Assembly: GCA_025765595.1 (NCBI GenBank)
Contig: JAIVFH010000216.1
Location: 1 to 48,637, forward strand
From: Obelidium mucronatum
Lineage: Eukaryota > Chytridiomycota > Chytridiomycetes > Chytridiales > Chytriomycetaceae
DNA: 48,637 nt
Reading direction: 5' to 3'
Under the pieces are notes generated by a model. That model searched no databases and was not told the DNA's origin. It was given only the letters and a program-made list of their open reading frames with translations. Made by a program: the position numbers and the translations under genes. The first letter of the stretch is position 1. Each line of letters starts with the position of its first letter. Below are positions 11,606-21,200 of this stretch, piece after piece.

Positions 11606-14174
11606 TGAACAAAAAAAGAAAACACCTTCCAAAAAAAATACGTAACAGTGTAATCAAAGGGTCCGCCAACACGTCCAAACAATGTGGACATTCTTCATCC
11701 AACATACCACCAGACTCCAAATTCACTTGCTCATGGACCCGATTGAAAACAGCTGCAGACATGATCTTCTTGGCATCCTTGAGTTTCTTTGCACTGGGTG
11801 AATCATCATCGTCCTCTGTTTCTGTTGCCCGCTGTTTCCGCTTCAACAAATTCACGCTACCATTGCTACTGCTTTTAGATTTGGGTTGATTCTCTTCATC
11901 ACTGCTTCTAAACAACTCATCGTCCAATTTATCCAGCCCAAATTCACGTAATTGGGTTTGCAGCTGGTCTTTGTTTTCTTCTGGCTTGACCACCACCATT
12001 ATTATTGTTGTTGTTGGGTCGTGTCGCTGCTGTGGGTCGGGTTCCCATAATCCGCTGAATCATCCCGATTCCTCCATCATCGTCAAAGTTGTATTTCCCC
12101 TTTGCGTAGTTTTCAAATACTTCCGTCACCAAATGTGGATGGTTCGCGGTTTGTCTCAATCTCAAAATCATGAGCAAGACGTGGGAATAGTTTTTCATTA
12201 CTTTTCCTTGTCCCATATATCTAAAAGACAGTAGGGGGGTGTTTTAAAACACACACAAAAAAAAACTTATTTACCGTTTAAAAGTGTCCAAAGCATAGTT
12301 GGAAAGCGCTTCATAAAAGTCACGCTCTGCTTCAGAAAACTCAATCTGGATGATTTCTATTTCCCTTGGAGGAAGAACCAAGATACTTGTCCCATCGCTT
12401 TTTTTGGACTGCTTTGTACGACGCTTCAAACATGCTTGAACGATGGATTGAAGTCGAGACAATCCCCTCACTACATCTGGCGAGTCGGTATTGGCTTTAG
12501 AGACTTTGATGAACCGTCCGATTTTATCATGAAAGTGTTTGTAGTCACAAAATGGATCCAACTTGAGGAAACGAAAGAGGGAGTACATTTCATCGGCCGA
12601 GTTCTGAAAAAAGAATTGTTAGTTTTTCTATCAAGATTTTTTTTTAAATATGAAAGTCCAAAAACCTGGATGGGAGTTCCAGTCAGACAAAAGCGTTTAC
12701 ATGCAACCAAGTCGGCACAAGCATTGGAGACTTGGGAGAGTCGGTTCTTGATGGTATGCGCCTCATCTAGCACGATGCGGTACCAACGAGCGCGAAATAG
12801 AGGACCCGGTTTGACGGCAAGTTGGGTTATAGTGTTTGTCGCTTTATCAATTACTTCTGGCTTTCCACGTTCACCTGATACCATCTTATTGAAATTGTGT
12901 GTAATAATATGTAGTTAGGATTTGGAATATATAGGTATCGATCTATAGGGTGTAGGAAAAAACAGCAATGATTCAATAGAACACCGCCCTTTAGCGGTAT
13001 GAAAAAGAAAAAATAAATCACCGCCTTTGGTGGTATAAATTCACCGCCTGCAGCGGTACGAAAAAAAAACAATAAATCACCGCCTTCGGCGGTATAAATT
13101 CACCGCCTTCGGCGGTATGAAAAAAACAATAAATTCACCGCCTTCGGCGGTATGAAAAAAACAATAAATCACCGCCTTCGGCGGTATGAAAAAAATAAAT
13201 AAATCACCGCCTTCGGCGGTATGAATTCACCGCCTGCGGCGGTATGAATTTCGAACAAGAAAAACACCGCCTTCGGCGGTATGAAAACAAAAAATCACCG
13301 CATAAGAAGTCAAGACAACATCGTAATGCCTCAAAGTCGTCTTACTCCTTGTACGATCGGGACCATAATGAATGTAAACGGAAAGATCTTTAGCCATTGC
13401 AGAAATTTCGCGATACCACTGATTCAAAAGAGACATTGGACAAACAACAAGAGTACTTTGAATTCGTTGAGAGGAAGGAGGTTTGTTTGACAGTATGAGA
13501 GCAATAGTTTGAATCGTCTTTCCGAGACCCATATCATCGGCCAGAATGCCGCCATTCATGCTTGATTGTTCCATTTTGACCATCCACGCGTAACCTTCGA
13601 TTTGGTGTTCGTACAATGGCACTTTGAGTGATTTGGGTGAGCCGTCGCCGCCATGCTTTTTCTTGAGTTCTTCGATGGCATCCTCGATGTTGACAGAGTT
13701 TGAGTTTTCGTTCACAATGTCCAGCAGCGACATGAGACTCTCGTCGTCCTTGCGCGTCGCCACGGCGGCGGCCAGGGATTCGTTCGCGACCACGGCGTCA
13801 GTCGCCATTGCGGCGATAGCCAAGTCGAGCAGGTTGTTTGGATCGAGCGTCTTTAGCTGGAGCCGCCGCTTGGGGGGGCTGCTTGCGGTTGCGGCGCGCA
13901 CAAGCACGTGCGTCGGCTTCTGCGCCGCCACAGCGGGCCGCAGCGGCGACTTGCGCAGCGGCGACTTGCGCGGCGCCGCACTCGCTCGGTCTGCGTCCAA
14001 GTCCGAGTCGAGCGCGATTGGCTCTGCGCGGCTTTGAGTCGCTGGCCGCAGCTTGCGCGCCGACGACGGCGGCGGCGCGACGTGCGTCAGGTCGATGACC
14101 TAGGAGGGCGTTAGGCGCGGCGCGCGGGGGAAGACGCTTGCCTCGCAGTCAGAGTCAGAGTCAAAGCTGTTCAT
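10337..14174 (-). CDS. SNF2 ATPase with internal RING finger (Rad5/Rad16/Uls1 group)
   Basis: Exons are 14174-14142, 14099-13299, 12884-12666, 12603-12275, 12220-11647, 11568-11118, 11054-10711 and 10629-10337, about 1,014 aa. Order: acidic N-terminus with SIM-like CEVIDLT; SNF2_N with Walker A ADDMGLGKT and LDEAH box; C3HC4 RING (CPHC, CGHAFCREC, CPVC); helicase C-terminal half (TGAGAVGLNLT, DRAHRIGQ). It ends EDDTVILCDD, a second SIM-like motif. The RING between helicase halves defines this subfamily of DNA-damage and SUMO-linked E3 translocases; no HIRAN domain was seen, so it is not clearly Rad5. Intron 1 is GC-AG, 42 nt, with an in-frame stop. Intron 2 (414 nt) holds a hairpin array. Exon 5 is one nucleotide out of frame near 11,950-12,010: an extra intron or an indel. 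Convergent with the GT31 cluster (45 bp). Confidence 0.88.
12983..13280 (-). repeat. Intronic hairpin array A (about 10 units)
   Basis: About ten copies of a 15-16 nt hairpin lie inside intron 2 (13298-12885) of the SNF2/RING gene. Read in the gene's sense they are ATACCGCCGAAGGCGGTGA, joined by short AT-rich linkers (mainly TTTATTG and T runs). The stem is ACCGCC/GGCGGT. Loops are GAA or GCA in the clean units; the three units nearest 12,983 are degraded. Unit spacing is about 20-37 nt. The intron's donor region (GCG, then GTGATTTTTTG) resembles the right half of a unit (GGCGGTGATTTATTG), so units carry look-alike 5' splice sites. Confidence 0.92.
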
Positions 14175-14214
14175 GCGTTGTCTTTCTAAATCGCTTTCAA
14201 TCAACCAACACACC

Positions 14215-14960
14215 CAAAATCATCCACGAGGACTAAATCATATAAACGGGACGAATTCCCATTATAATGCAGGATAGATTAGACGCGTTTCGACCCGCCG
14301 CAACAATACAGCCTTCGACAGGAGGAGTTTGAAGTGCCCCTTGCATCCCAAGTCTTGTACACATATTCAGCACGATGCTCTGCCTCGTACTTGTATTTAT
14401 GAGCGACACACATCGATTGCAGCTGCGCATCGCAGGTAATCTTTGCCGCTTTACGCAGGAGCTGGATTTCGGCATCCGAACTTGATGACTCTTGCTTCCG
14501 TCACTGCACGCGTAAACAGCTTGGACTCTACAGAGTACCCGTCGAACACTTCGAAATCGATAGAGTCTCCCTCGGAGTCCCTGCAATAATACTCTAATGA
14601 CACCTTTCTCGCTCTTTGGAAGCATTTTATCAAGCCATGCTTGCAGCTCTGTTGCCAGCACCACTGCTGAAACTTGCGATTACTGCTTCAGTTTCCGACA
14701 GCGGCTTTGGAATGGCGTTCCAAAGCATGAATTCGCTGTCGTAGATGGGACAGAGAAGGATAGAGGAGGCGGTTGATGGGTCAATGAGAAGCGCGTATTG
14801 TCCAACGGGGTTAGGCCGGCAAAATAGTAAAAAGAGGCTCCTGTGTGGGATGTAATGTATATGAGACTTTGTTTGGGCGGGGTCTGTTGGTTGAGTAGGG
14901 TCAGCGCCCGTTGTCGGTTTGCCTTGGGATTCATGCTTGGATTTTGGTTAAATTTGGACG
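14215..14960 (-). pseudogene. Truncated Xaa-Pro aminopeptidase (M24B, XPNPEP3/Icp55-like)
   Basis: Fragments in three frames line up with an aminopeptidase P: an N-terminal-domain-like SFYYFAGLTPLDNTR; then LQAWLDKMLPKSEK, VSLEYYCRDSEGDSIDFEV and SKLFTRAVTEARVIK; then, after a shift, SDAEIQLLRKAAKITCDAQL, typical of the start of the M24 fold; then ILHYNGNS and DLVLVDD. At least three frame changes and one stop separate them. The sequence ends at the first metal-ligand region, just before the SNF2 gene start, so most of the catalytic domain is missing. Frame changes fall within conserved blocks, which argues against introns. The 5' limit is uncertain: an open frame continues upstream to about 15,200. 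Confidence 0.75.
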
Positions 14961-15247
14961 AATACAATAATAATCTATTATAATGACCAAACCGCAAAAA
15001 ACCAACATAAATAGAATTGGTTGTTCTAGATTGAATTTCCGTTATTGTTTCGAATGTTGCAAATAAAAAAAGCGGATAGCCTCTTACCAGCAGCGACTCA
15101 ACGAGTTCTGATGATCGTGATGACAGAGTTTGTACACAAAAAAAAAACGTGGAACAGGGTATGGTTTTCGCAATTGAAGGGTTGTTTTGGGCACTGGGCA
15201 ATGGAGGTGGAGTGGCGCGTTTCTTGACTTTTTTTGTTTACATTATC

Positions 15248-15391
15248 TTATGATAATCTTCTTTTAACCCGTTTATTTAGAGTTGAATACTGACGGTGAA
15301 GAGTGTTGTCCTTCAACAACCAATCCATCGAATCCGAGTTATTTCCATTAATGAAAAGAAATGGATCCATGAACCCAGCAAAACCAGACAT
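15248..15391 (-). CDS. Short ORF shared by both arms (right copy, 47 aa)
   Basis: ATG at 15391, stop at 15248. The protein runs MSGFAGFMDPFLFINGN, then DSMDWLLKDNTLHRQYS and LNKRVKRRLS. It matches the left-arm ORF at 2,060 in the same frame without gaps. It lies between TEN1 and the aminopeptidase pseudogene, in the same orientation as both, and could be an upstream exon of the latter. No family is recognised. Confidence 0.25.
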   Translation of the reverse strand: MSGFAGFMDPFLFINGNNSDSMDWLLKDNTLHRQYSTLNKRVKRRLS

Positions 15392-15914
15392 CAAAACAAG
15401 ATTTAAAAGGCTTTTGTAGTTTCCTCCTGTTATTGCTGATACTATTCATAGTTGGTTGTGTGTGACTATGAGGACCCAAATTCAATCCAATATACTGTCA
15501 TACACCAGCAGCTCTTGAATCAATTTTTATTTTGTATCTTCGCGGATATTCTCGTGCTATTACCTCAAGTCTCCTCCTCTTATTGTCGTTGAGCACCAAG
15601 ATATCACAACCACAGCAGCCAAAAACGTCAGAGCCTTCATCACTAAATACTGAGGACAACACGAACGCGGAGTAAAAATCTATAATCAAATACAGTCATG
15701 CAATTTTACGCGTGGGTATGCGATGGAGTGCTGTGTCGATCGAGGAGAGTGTGGTTTGTCACAAACACCACACATGTAATGTACCTCATGCAGACAGCTT
15801 TTCGACCGTACCAGAATATGCTCTATATAATTAAAAGATACTTTTCTTGGGATGTGCGTGGATCTCTGTATTTGGGTGGTTGAAGCGAACGTGTTTGGTT
15901 CAATAGACTACTAA

Positions 15915-15929
15915 ACCGCTCATAGCGGT
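15915..15929. repeat. Solitary 6-3-6 hairpin
   Basis: ACCGCT-CAT-AGCGGT is a perfect 6-bp stem with a 3-nt loop, the same architecture as the intronic hairpin units and differing from the ACCGCC stem by one base pair. It is intergenic, inside the right arm. The matching site in the left arm (about 1,530-1,550) has an imperfect stem. Confidence 0.45.
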
Positions 15930-16465
15930 CTGATGGCCATCTGCAAGCTGCATGCTACAGCCAAGTCTGCAAATCTATTCCATGTACAAAATCCTCACTA
16001 GTTAGTGGCGTGGAATCTCGATGGCTCTGCCCTCGACGCGCTCTAGCAGGAGTGGCATTCAGCCCTTTGGTCTCAGAAAATCCGTTTTTTCCAACACCAA
16101 CTACAAAAACACAAACCACCGAATTATCAACATCTGAAAATCGCGTTAGAACCGCAGCACTGTATTTAGTAGGGGTTGGAAAATGTCTCGACACACCACC
16201 ACCATCGGTTACCACCTTTTTCGAGTGTCGTTCTGATTTCAAGACCCGACAATTCTGTCGGATTGTCAAATATTGGGAAAAAGGTATAAATAGGGAGGCC
16301 TTTTCCCCCGTTTTCTTCTCTTTTTTGTATAAACAACAGCAACTTGGAAAAAACTTGGATCTGGAATCGGAACTGGATGGAACTCCTAGCTGCTCTCGAA
16401 CATGTAAGTCGGGGACACAACTTCCCGCACCGAACCCCTCCTACTCCGCCAAAACCCAAAAGAGC

Positions 16466-16466
<1 letters not shown>

Positions 16467-16502
<36 letters not shown>

Positions 16503-16605
16503 GTTAAAAAAAACATAAAAAAAAACATCAAAAAAAAAAACATTAAACTAAAACATTAAAAAAAAACATAAAAAAAATATAAAAAATGAAAAACATAAAA
16601 AAAAT
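16467..16605. repeat. A-rich tract with 35-nt A run
   Basis: An uninterrupted A run at 16,467-16,501 is followed by A runs broken by CAT or CATT. It is the counterpart of the T tract at 770-990, with an uninterrupted run about half as long. Poly-A followed by degenerate A-rich repeats would fit the 3' end of an old retroposed sequence, but no target-site duplication was identified. Confidence 0.85.
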
Positions 16606-16878
16606 AACAATTGGCCATTAAAAAACCCGCTTCCAAGCCGGATATTTAATATTGTTTCATTAAAAACAATTTCATAAAAAACAAAAAACGAAATTGGGTT
16701 TGGCTTTTATTTACTTTCATTCAAAAGCGAGTAGTGGAAGGGGAGTTATTTTGGTTGAGTTGGTTCTTGTTGTGTGGACCGCTTTTTCGAGACTGTTGGG
16801 ACATCAAATGGAAGGACGCGATCAAAAGGTAATGGCGGGATTTGGGTTCAGGGCCTCCTCGTGGCTCCCGCTGGTAAC

Positions 16879-16908
16879 AGGGAAAACTCTCGAGTAGCAG
16901 TTTTCCCT
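16879..16908. other. Perfect 10-bp stem hairpin (right arm)
   Basis: AGGGAAAACT, a 10-nt loop containing CTCGAG, then AGTTTTCCCT. This is identical, as reverse complement, to the hairpin at 461-490. It lies about 140 bp beyond the TEN1 stop codon and could act in 3'-end formation or be an element terminus. Confidence 0.6.
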
Positions 16909-17045
16909 GGCTAACACTGAACCCCCTTTGATTCAATTATATCTCTTTTGTTTATCTTCCTCTTTTGACTCAATAAACCAAATACAATCAAATATTCACA
17001 TGCATTATCTGTATTTAATTGTATTTCATACTCTCGGCTTGGAAT

Positions 17046-17599
17046 TCAAAAAGACAAATGAACGCGCTGCGCATCGAAAACACGCCTGGCTGTGAGAGCC
17101 TTATCGAAAAGTGCTATATCCAGTCCTTCCATATTCCTCATTATTCGCGCATTCAAATAGGCTTTGTTTCGACGCTGAAGAGTTTGTCCGCTCATGGGGC
17201 GGAAGTAGTTTTGGATGAAGGGTGTTGACGGCATGTCCTGTGGGTTAAAGCAGATTTAGAGGATGAAGTGCTTCCACTCCTGCATCGACTGATTGGTTTG
17301 TAAATACCTCGCTGTATTCTTCCATATCGCCAATGAACTGGAAGAGGTCTTTAGAGTTGTGTTTGTCGAGAACTCCAATCAGACTCGTGTCAATCAGAAG
17401 GTCACAGGATGCAAATGAAATTAAAGCAAAGGATGAGTTCGGGTCAGCTTCTTTTATCCTGTTTAAAAAAAGCGGTGATGGTATGAGTCTAATCTATTGC
17501 TGTCCGGACAAACCTTCCCAAGACTCTTATTGATTCGCCCTGCATCTGTGATATGTGTGCCCTTACTTCTTTAATGTGAACTACTTTGCTGGATTGCAT
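17046..17599 (-). CDS. TEN1: TEN1-like CST complex subunit
   Basis: Exons are 17599-17514, 17458-17308 and 17237-17046, giving 142 aa in frame. TEN1 is the small OB-fold subunit of the telomere-binding CST (CTC1/Cdc13-STN1-TEN1) complex, which caps telomeres and assists lagging-strand fill-in. Supporting features: small size; an N-terminal strand pattern ending in GESIRVLGRI; CDLLIDTSLI; DLFQFIGD, resembling the YQFIGEL element of plant and animal TEN1; and NARIMRNMEGLDIALFDKAL near the end, close to the family signature in which an R-N-x-(D/E)-G-L-D-L-x-L motif precedes the last helix. Introns are 55 and 70 nt. An acceptor-like TTATTACAG upstream of the ATG hints at a 5' UTR intron. Similarity is short and judged from memory of the family. 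RPA3 is the main alternative. Confidence 0.65.
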
Positions 17600-17832
17600 G
17601 TTGGATAGAGTCTGTAATAAAAGGACAAAAATATCCCAAAAACCAATCTTTTCAATTTGTCAACCTTGAACACAAGCGTTGCTCAGTGTTAAACTGGAGG
17701 CTGTGAAAATGATTTCAAACTAAAAGAGATATTAGGATCGAGTGGAGTGAATGGGAGAATACGGTTAAAAGTCGTTTGGCAATGGGATCGGAATGCTTTC
17801 AGTTGCAGTTTTAAGTCAATATCTCATCTATT

Positions 17833-18237
17833 TTAGGATTTCATGTTTAACACTGAGTCTCCAACCCCTTCGCCGCTTCCCGAAATCAAATCAGATGCTC
17901 GAGGAGTTGAAGAAAATAGGCTGCTTCTGAATCCTTCACTTCCTTCTTGAACTGTGAACGACATGAGTCCAATGACAAACACGAGTACAATACAGAGATA
18001 GACAGAGGCCTGCCTTGTTGGAAAAGGTTGATCTTGCTGTGTCAAAGATGCGCGTTTTAAATTGATTGGTGGTATTCTGCATTTGTGTGGGTTTGACAGG
18101 TTGTGTGAGATTTCCCCAACACTTTCGTGTGTATTGTTGAAAGATTAAGTCAAGCAAAGAGAAGGAAAATACCTGGACAAGAGCAGAGTTGGTCGAGCTG
18201 ATTTAGCATGTGTTTGTGGCATCAGGTTATTTGGCAT
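17833..18237 (-). CDS. Small single-pass membrane protein (102 aa)
   Basis: Exons are 18237-18173 and 18076-17833, joined across a 96-nt GT-AG intron in phase 2. The protein starts MPNNLMPQTHAKSARP. It has a basic stretch INLKRASLT, a single hydrophobic segment VYLCIVLVFVIGLMSF at about residues 48-63, and a Ser/Gly-rich C-terminal tail of about 40 residues. There is no cleavable signal sequence. A basic N-terminal side suggests that end faces the cytosol. No family is recognised. Its ATG is 59 bp from the divergent golgin-like gene, so both probably share a promoter. Confidence 0.55.
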
Positions 18238-18296
18238 TTTGAAGATCAATTTTCGTTGAGTTCAGTTGACACCTCTTTCCAATTGATTGGACTTGA
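18238..18296. promoter_or_regulatory. 59-bp divergent intergenic region
   Basis: This is all the DNA between the start codons of the small membrane protein (-) and the golgin-like gene (+). It must contain both 5' UTRs and overlapping core promoters, unless transcription starts inside the neighbouring gene. No TATA box is evident. Confidence 0.5.
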
Positions 18297-21200
18297 ATGG
18301 ATCCGAACAATACCGCAGCCTTGACAGCAGCTGCAGAGCGGGAAGAAAAGCTTCGCTTGGCGAGAAAGAAGGTCTTGTCTTGTCCTTAATCTTTGCTGCT
18401 TCAACCACTAAAAAACAACCGGATGTCAACAAACAGCTGGGCAAATTCCAAAAGAACAAGAAGAAAGATGTCGTTGAATCAAATGGAAATAGCGGAACAG
18501 TCACTCCAGTAGAGCAGCCAGTGCAACCACCGAAACCACTCTCTTTTGTTCCAGTACCGGCTCCAATCTCAACTGCTTCGCGTATGTTCCAGCTTGCCCC
18601 TACTCCTTTTTAAATCAGTGTTCTAATCGCCCTCCGTTTCTGACAGTTGACGATCGGTCACCGTCGTTTGATGGCAACCATCATCAAAGTCCCAGAAGCT
18701 ACAAGAATGCACCAACAACTCGCCCCATTTCTCCATCAGTGTACGCTCAAACGCAACAAACAGACCAGGTTTATTGGGTGGATTTTCCGTGCGGTTACCC
18801 GCGTCTCTAACACTCCCTGAACGATAGACCAACCGACGCTCAATATTTAACTCGTTCGTATCGGCAATGACAAATACTGCAGCGTCAATCATCAGTGCAG
18901 AAACCGATCCTCAGCTGGATGATGCAAGGAAAGCGCTACAGAACGCTAAGGAAGAGAGAAGGTCCCGCACAGCGTCAAGGACTGCGTCGCCCACAGGAAG
19001 AAGATCTTCAAGGAGTCCACAACCTGCTTCGGGTGCAGTTTCGAATGTTTTGGGAATGGCGTCACGGTTGTTTTCAAACGCAGGCGGAAACAGTGCGGCT
19101 ACCGCTCGATCACCTTCATTAGATCGCCAACAAACTTCATCCCATTATTCGAATCATAATGATTATCAATATGGAGTTCAAGAAGGGAGGGATTTTGGAC
19201 AGAATGCTGAGTATCAGTCTCAACACCCACCCACTTCTGATTATCAGTATGGTGGTCATCAATATGGCCACCAATATGATCAGAATGGAAGTTATCAATA
19301 TTCAACGCACGATAATCAATTCGTTGATCCGGCATCCTATCAGCAACATCAGGTTCATCACCAAGATGCATACTCTGGTCAGCAAAGCCAATATGTCAAT
19401 ACTTATGAGCACCATCAGGACCCTCAACAGTACTACGAAGGCTATAATGGGGCTTCAAATTATTATACTCAGGATCAGCAGCAACAACAGCACTATTATG
19501 ATCAGGTATGGAGTGTTGCAGCGATTTTCCAAGGCCAACATTCTTTGTTGATTAGACTTATCAGCAACAACCTGCTTACAATCAACAACCGGAACATGAA
19601 GAGTATTCTGGAAATCTATATGACCAGGGTAACTTTGGGATTCAACATCAACCATCTACTGGGACAGCTGGAGAATATGAGAGTTTCCAACCCGGACCTG
19701 TTGGGACACAAAATTCTTTTGGGTGTGTTCAGATTTCACAACTACTTTCATTAATTTTTTTTGCCAAATATCAAGCAATCTGCCTTGGGAGTTGGAAAAC
19801 TCTGCAAACCCTGAAAACGCCATTCCCGGTTTTGGAGTCCCTCATTCAAATTCTTCTCCATTCAACGCCATGGAAAGTTTGAGTTCCAAACATGCATCCC
19901 AAGAATTTCCAATCCAGGACAACCTTTTTGCCGAACAGTCTGTGCCTTTGAGTAATCCGCTGGCGCAACAGAACGATAATGTGTTCCTTCAAGCGTCTTC
20001 CGATCCATTCTCGAATTTGCCGAAGCCTGTCACTCCCGCAAGAGGAAGATCTCCGTCAGTTCGATCCAGAAGGTCTCTATCTCGAGCAGCGGCTCCATCT
20101 CCAACGAGTCCATATCATGGATTCCAGCAACCACCATCAGTGAATGGAGGAGGATCTCCTATACCCTTTGAAAACTATCGTGGTGGGCCTGAGTTTCCAG
20201 TTTCTATCAACGCAGATGGTGGTGGTCTCCAGACTTGGCCTACCAGTCCAACACAGATTCATAATGCTTCGGTGTCACGCCGAACGTCTGCCAATCCATT
20301 ACAACAAACTCATTCCAGACATGTATCAAACAACAATATAAACTACTCAGGAGCTGCTGTCTCTCCTATTGTCGAGCTTCACCGCTCTACAACACCATCG
20401 TCCCCAAATCCTCCCAAAAGGCAGCCTTCCCGTCCAGCTAGCACAACAGTTCCACCAATCGACACATCTCTGTATCACCACCAGCAAGAAGAACAGGAAT
20501 ACCATCACGAGCAGCAGCAATATTACGACAACGAAACTGCCATCACCGAGCCACCAGCAACAACGTCAGAAACAATCCAAGTTGCATCTTCCACATACAC
20601 AACGCTGATCCAAGAAAACGACGCGTTAACACGCCAAGCAGCCGCCACAGAACAACTATTGAACGACACAATCGCAAGCCGCCTCCGTCTTGAGCAAAAC
20701 TGCCACACCCTTGAAGCCGAACGAGAAGTCGTTGTTCAAGAACTCATGCACCTCAAAGAAGTTGTTCGTCAATTTGGTGTGCTGAGCGAGCGCACGCGAC
20801 AAGTGGAGGAGCTGGAAGCGATCTTGGCTGATCGAGAAGAACGACTTGAAGTCCGGGAGCAAGGTATTCAGAATTGGGAAGAAGGTGTATTGCGGAAGGA
20901 AAGTGAGGTTTCTGCCAGAGAGGTGGAGTTGGCGACTGCCGGGAATGAGGAATTGGATTCCAGAATGCGAATCCGTATTCAAGAGATTGAAAAAAGCCGT
21001 AGCGAGGTGGATGAGTTGCAAAAGAGATTGAAAGCTCGTGAGGAACAGGTGGAAAAAGAGTTGAAGGAGGCCATGGAGTTGAAAAGAGAGTCTGGGGAGG
21101 CTTTACAAAGAGTTGAGGCATCTCTTTTGAAAGTGAAGGAACGGGAAGAGGAGGTTCGTCTGCTTGCGGCTAAACTCGGGGAGGATCGGGATGTTGTAAA

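Larger units (their letters stand above)
15160..17429 (-). repeat. Inverted duplication, right arm
   Basis: This is the reverse complement of 1-2,310, with the same order of blocks: intact TEN1 exons, hairpin block (16,717-16,936), A-rich tract, GC-rich block, a conserved block at 15,470-15,770 and the short ORF. A TATAAATA sequence at 16,285-16,292 followed by GGGAGG is kept in both arms and could be a core promoter pointing towards the A tract. In the block at 15,498-15,689 (-) this arm has an open frame including CDILVLNDNKRRRLEVIA. The left arm has stops and a frame change there. Confidence 0.9.

Noticed and set aside
16010..16507. 165-residue ORF running into poly-Lys
   Set aside because: The frame ends in the A tract, is not kept over its full length in the other arm and has no recognisable domain.
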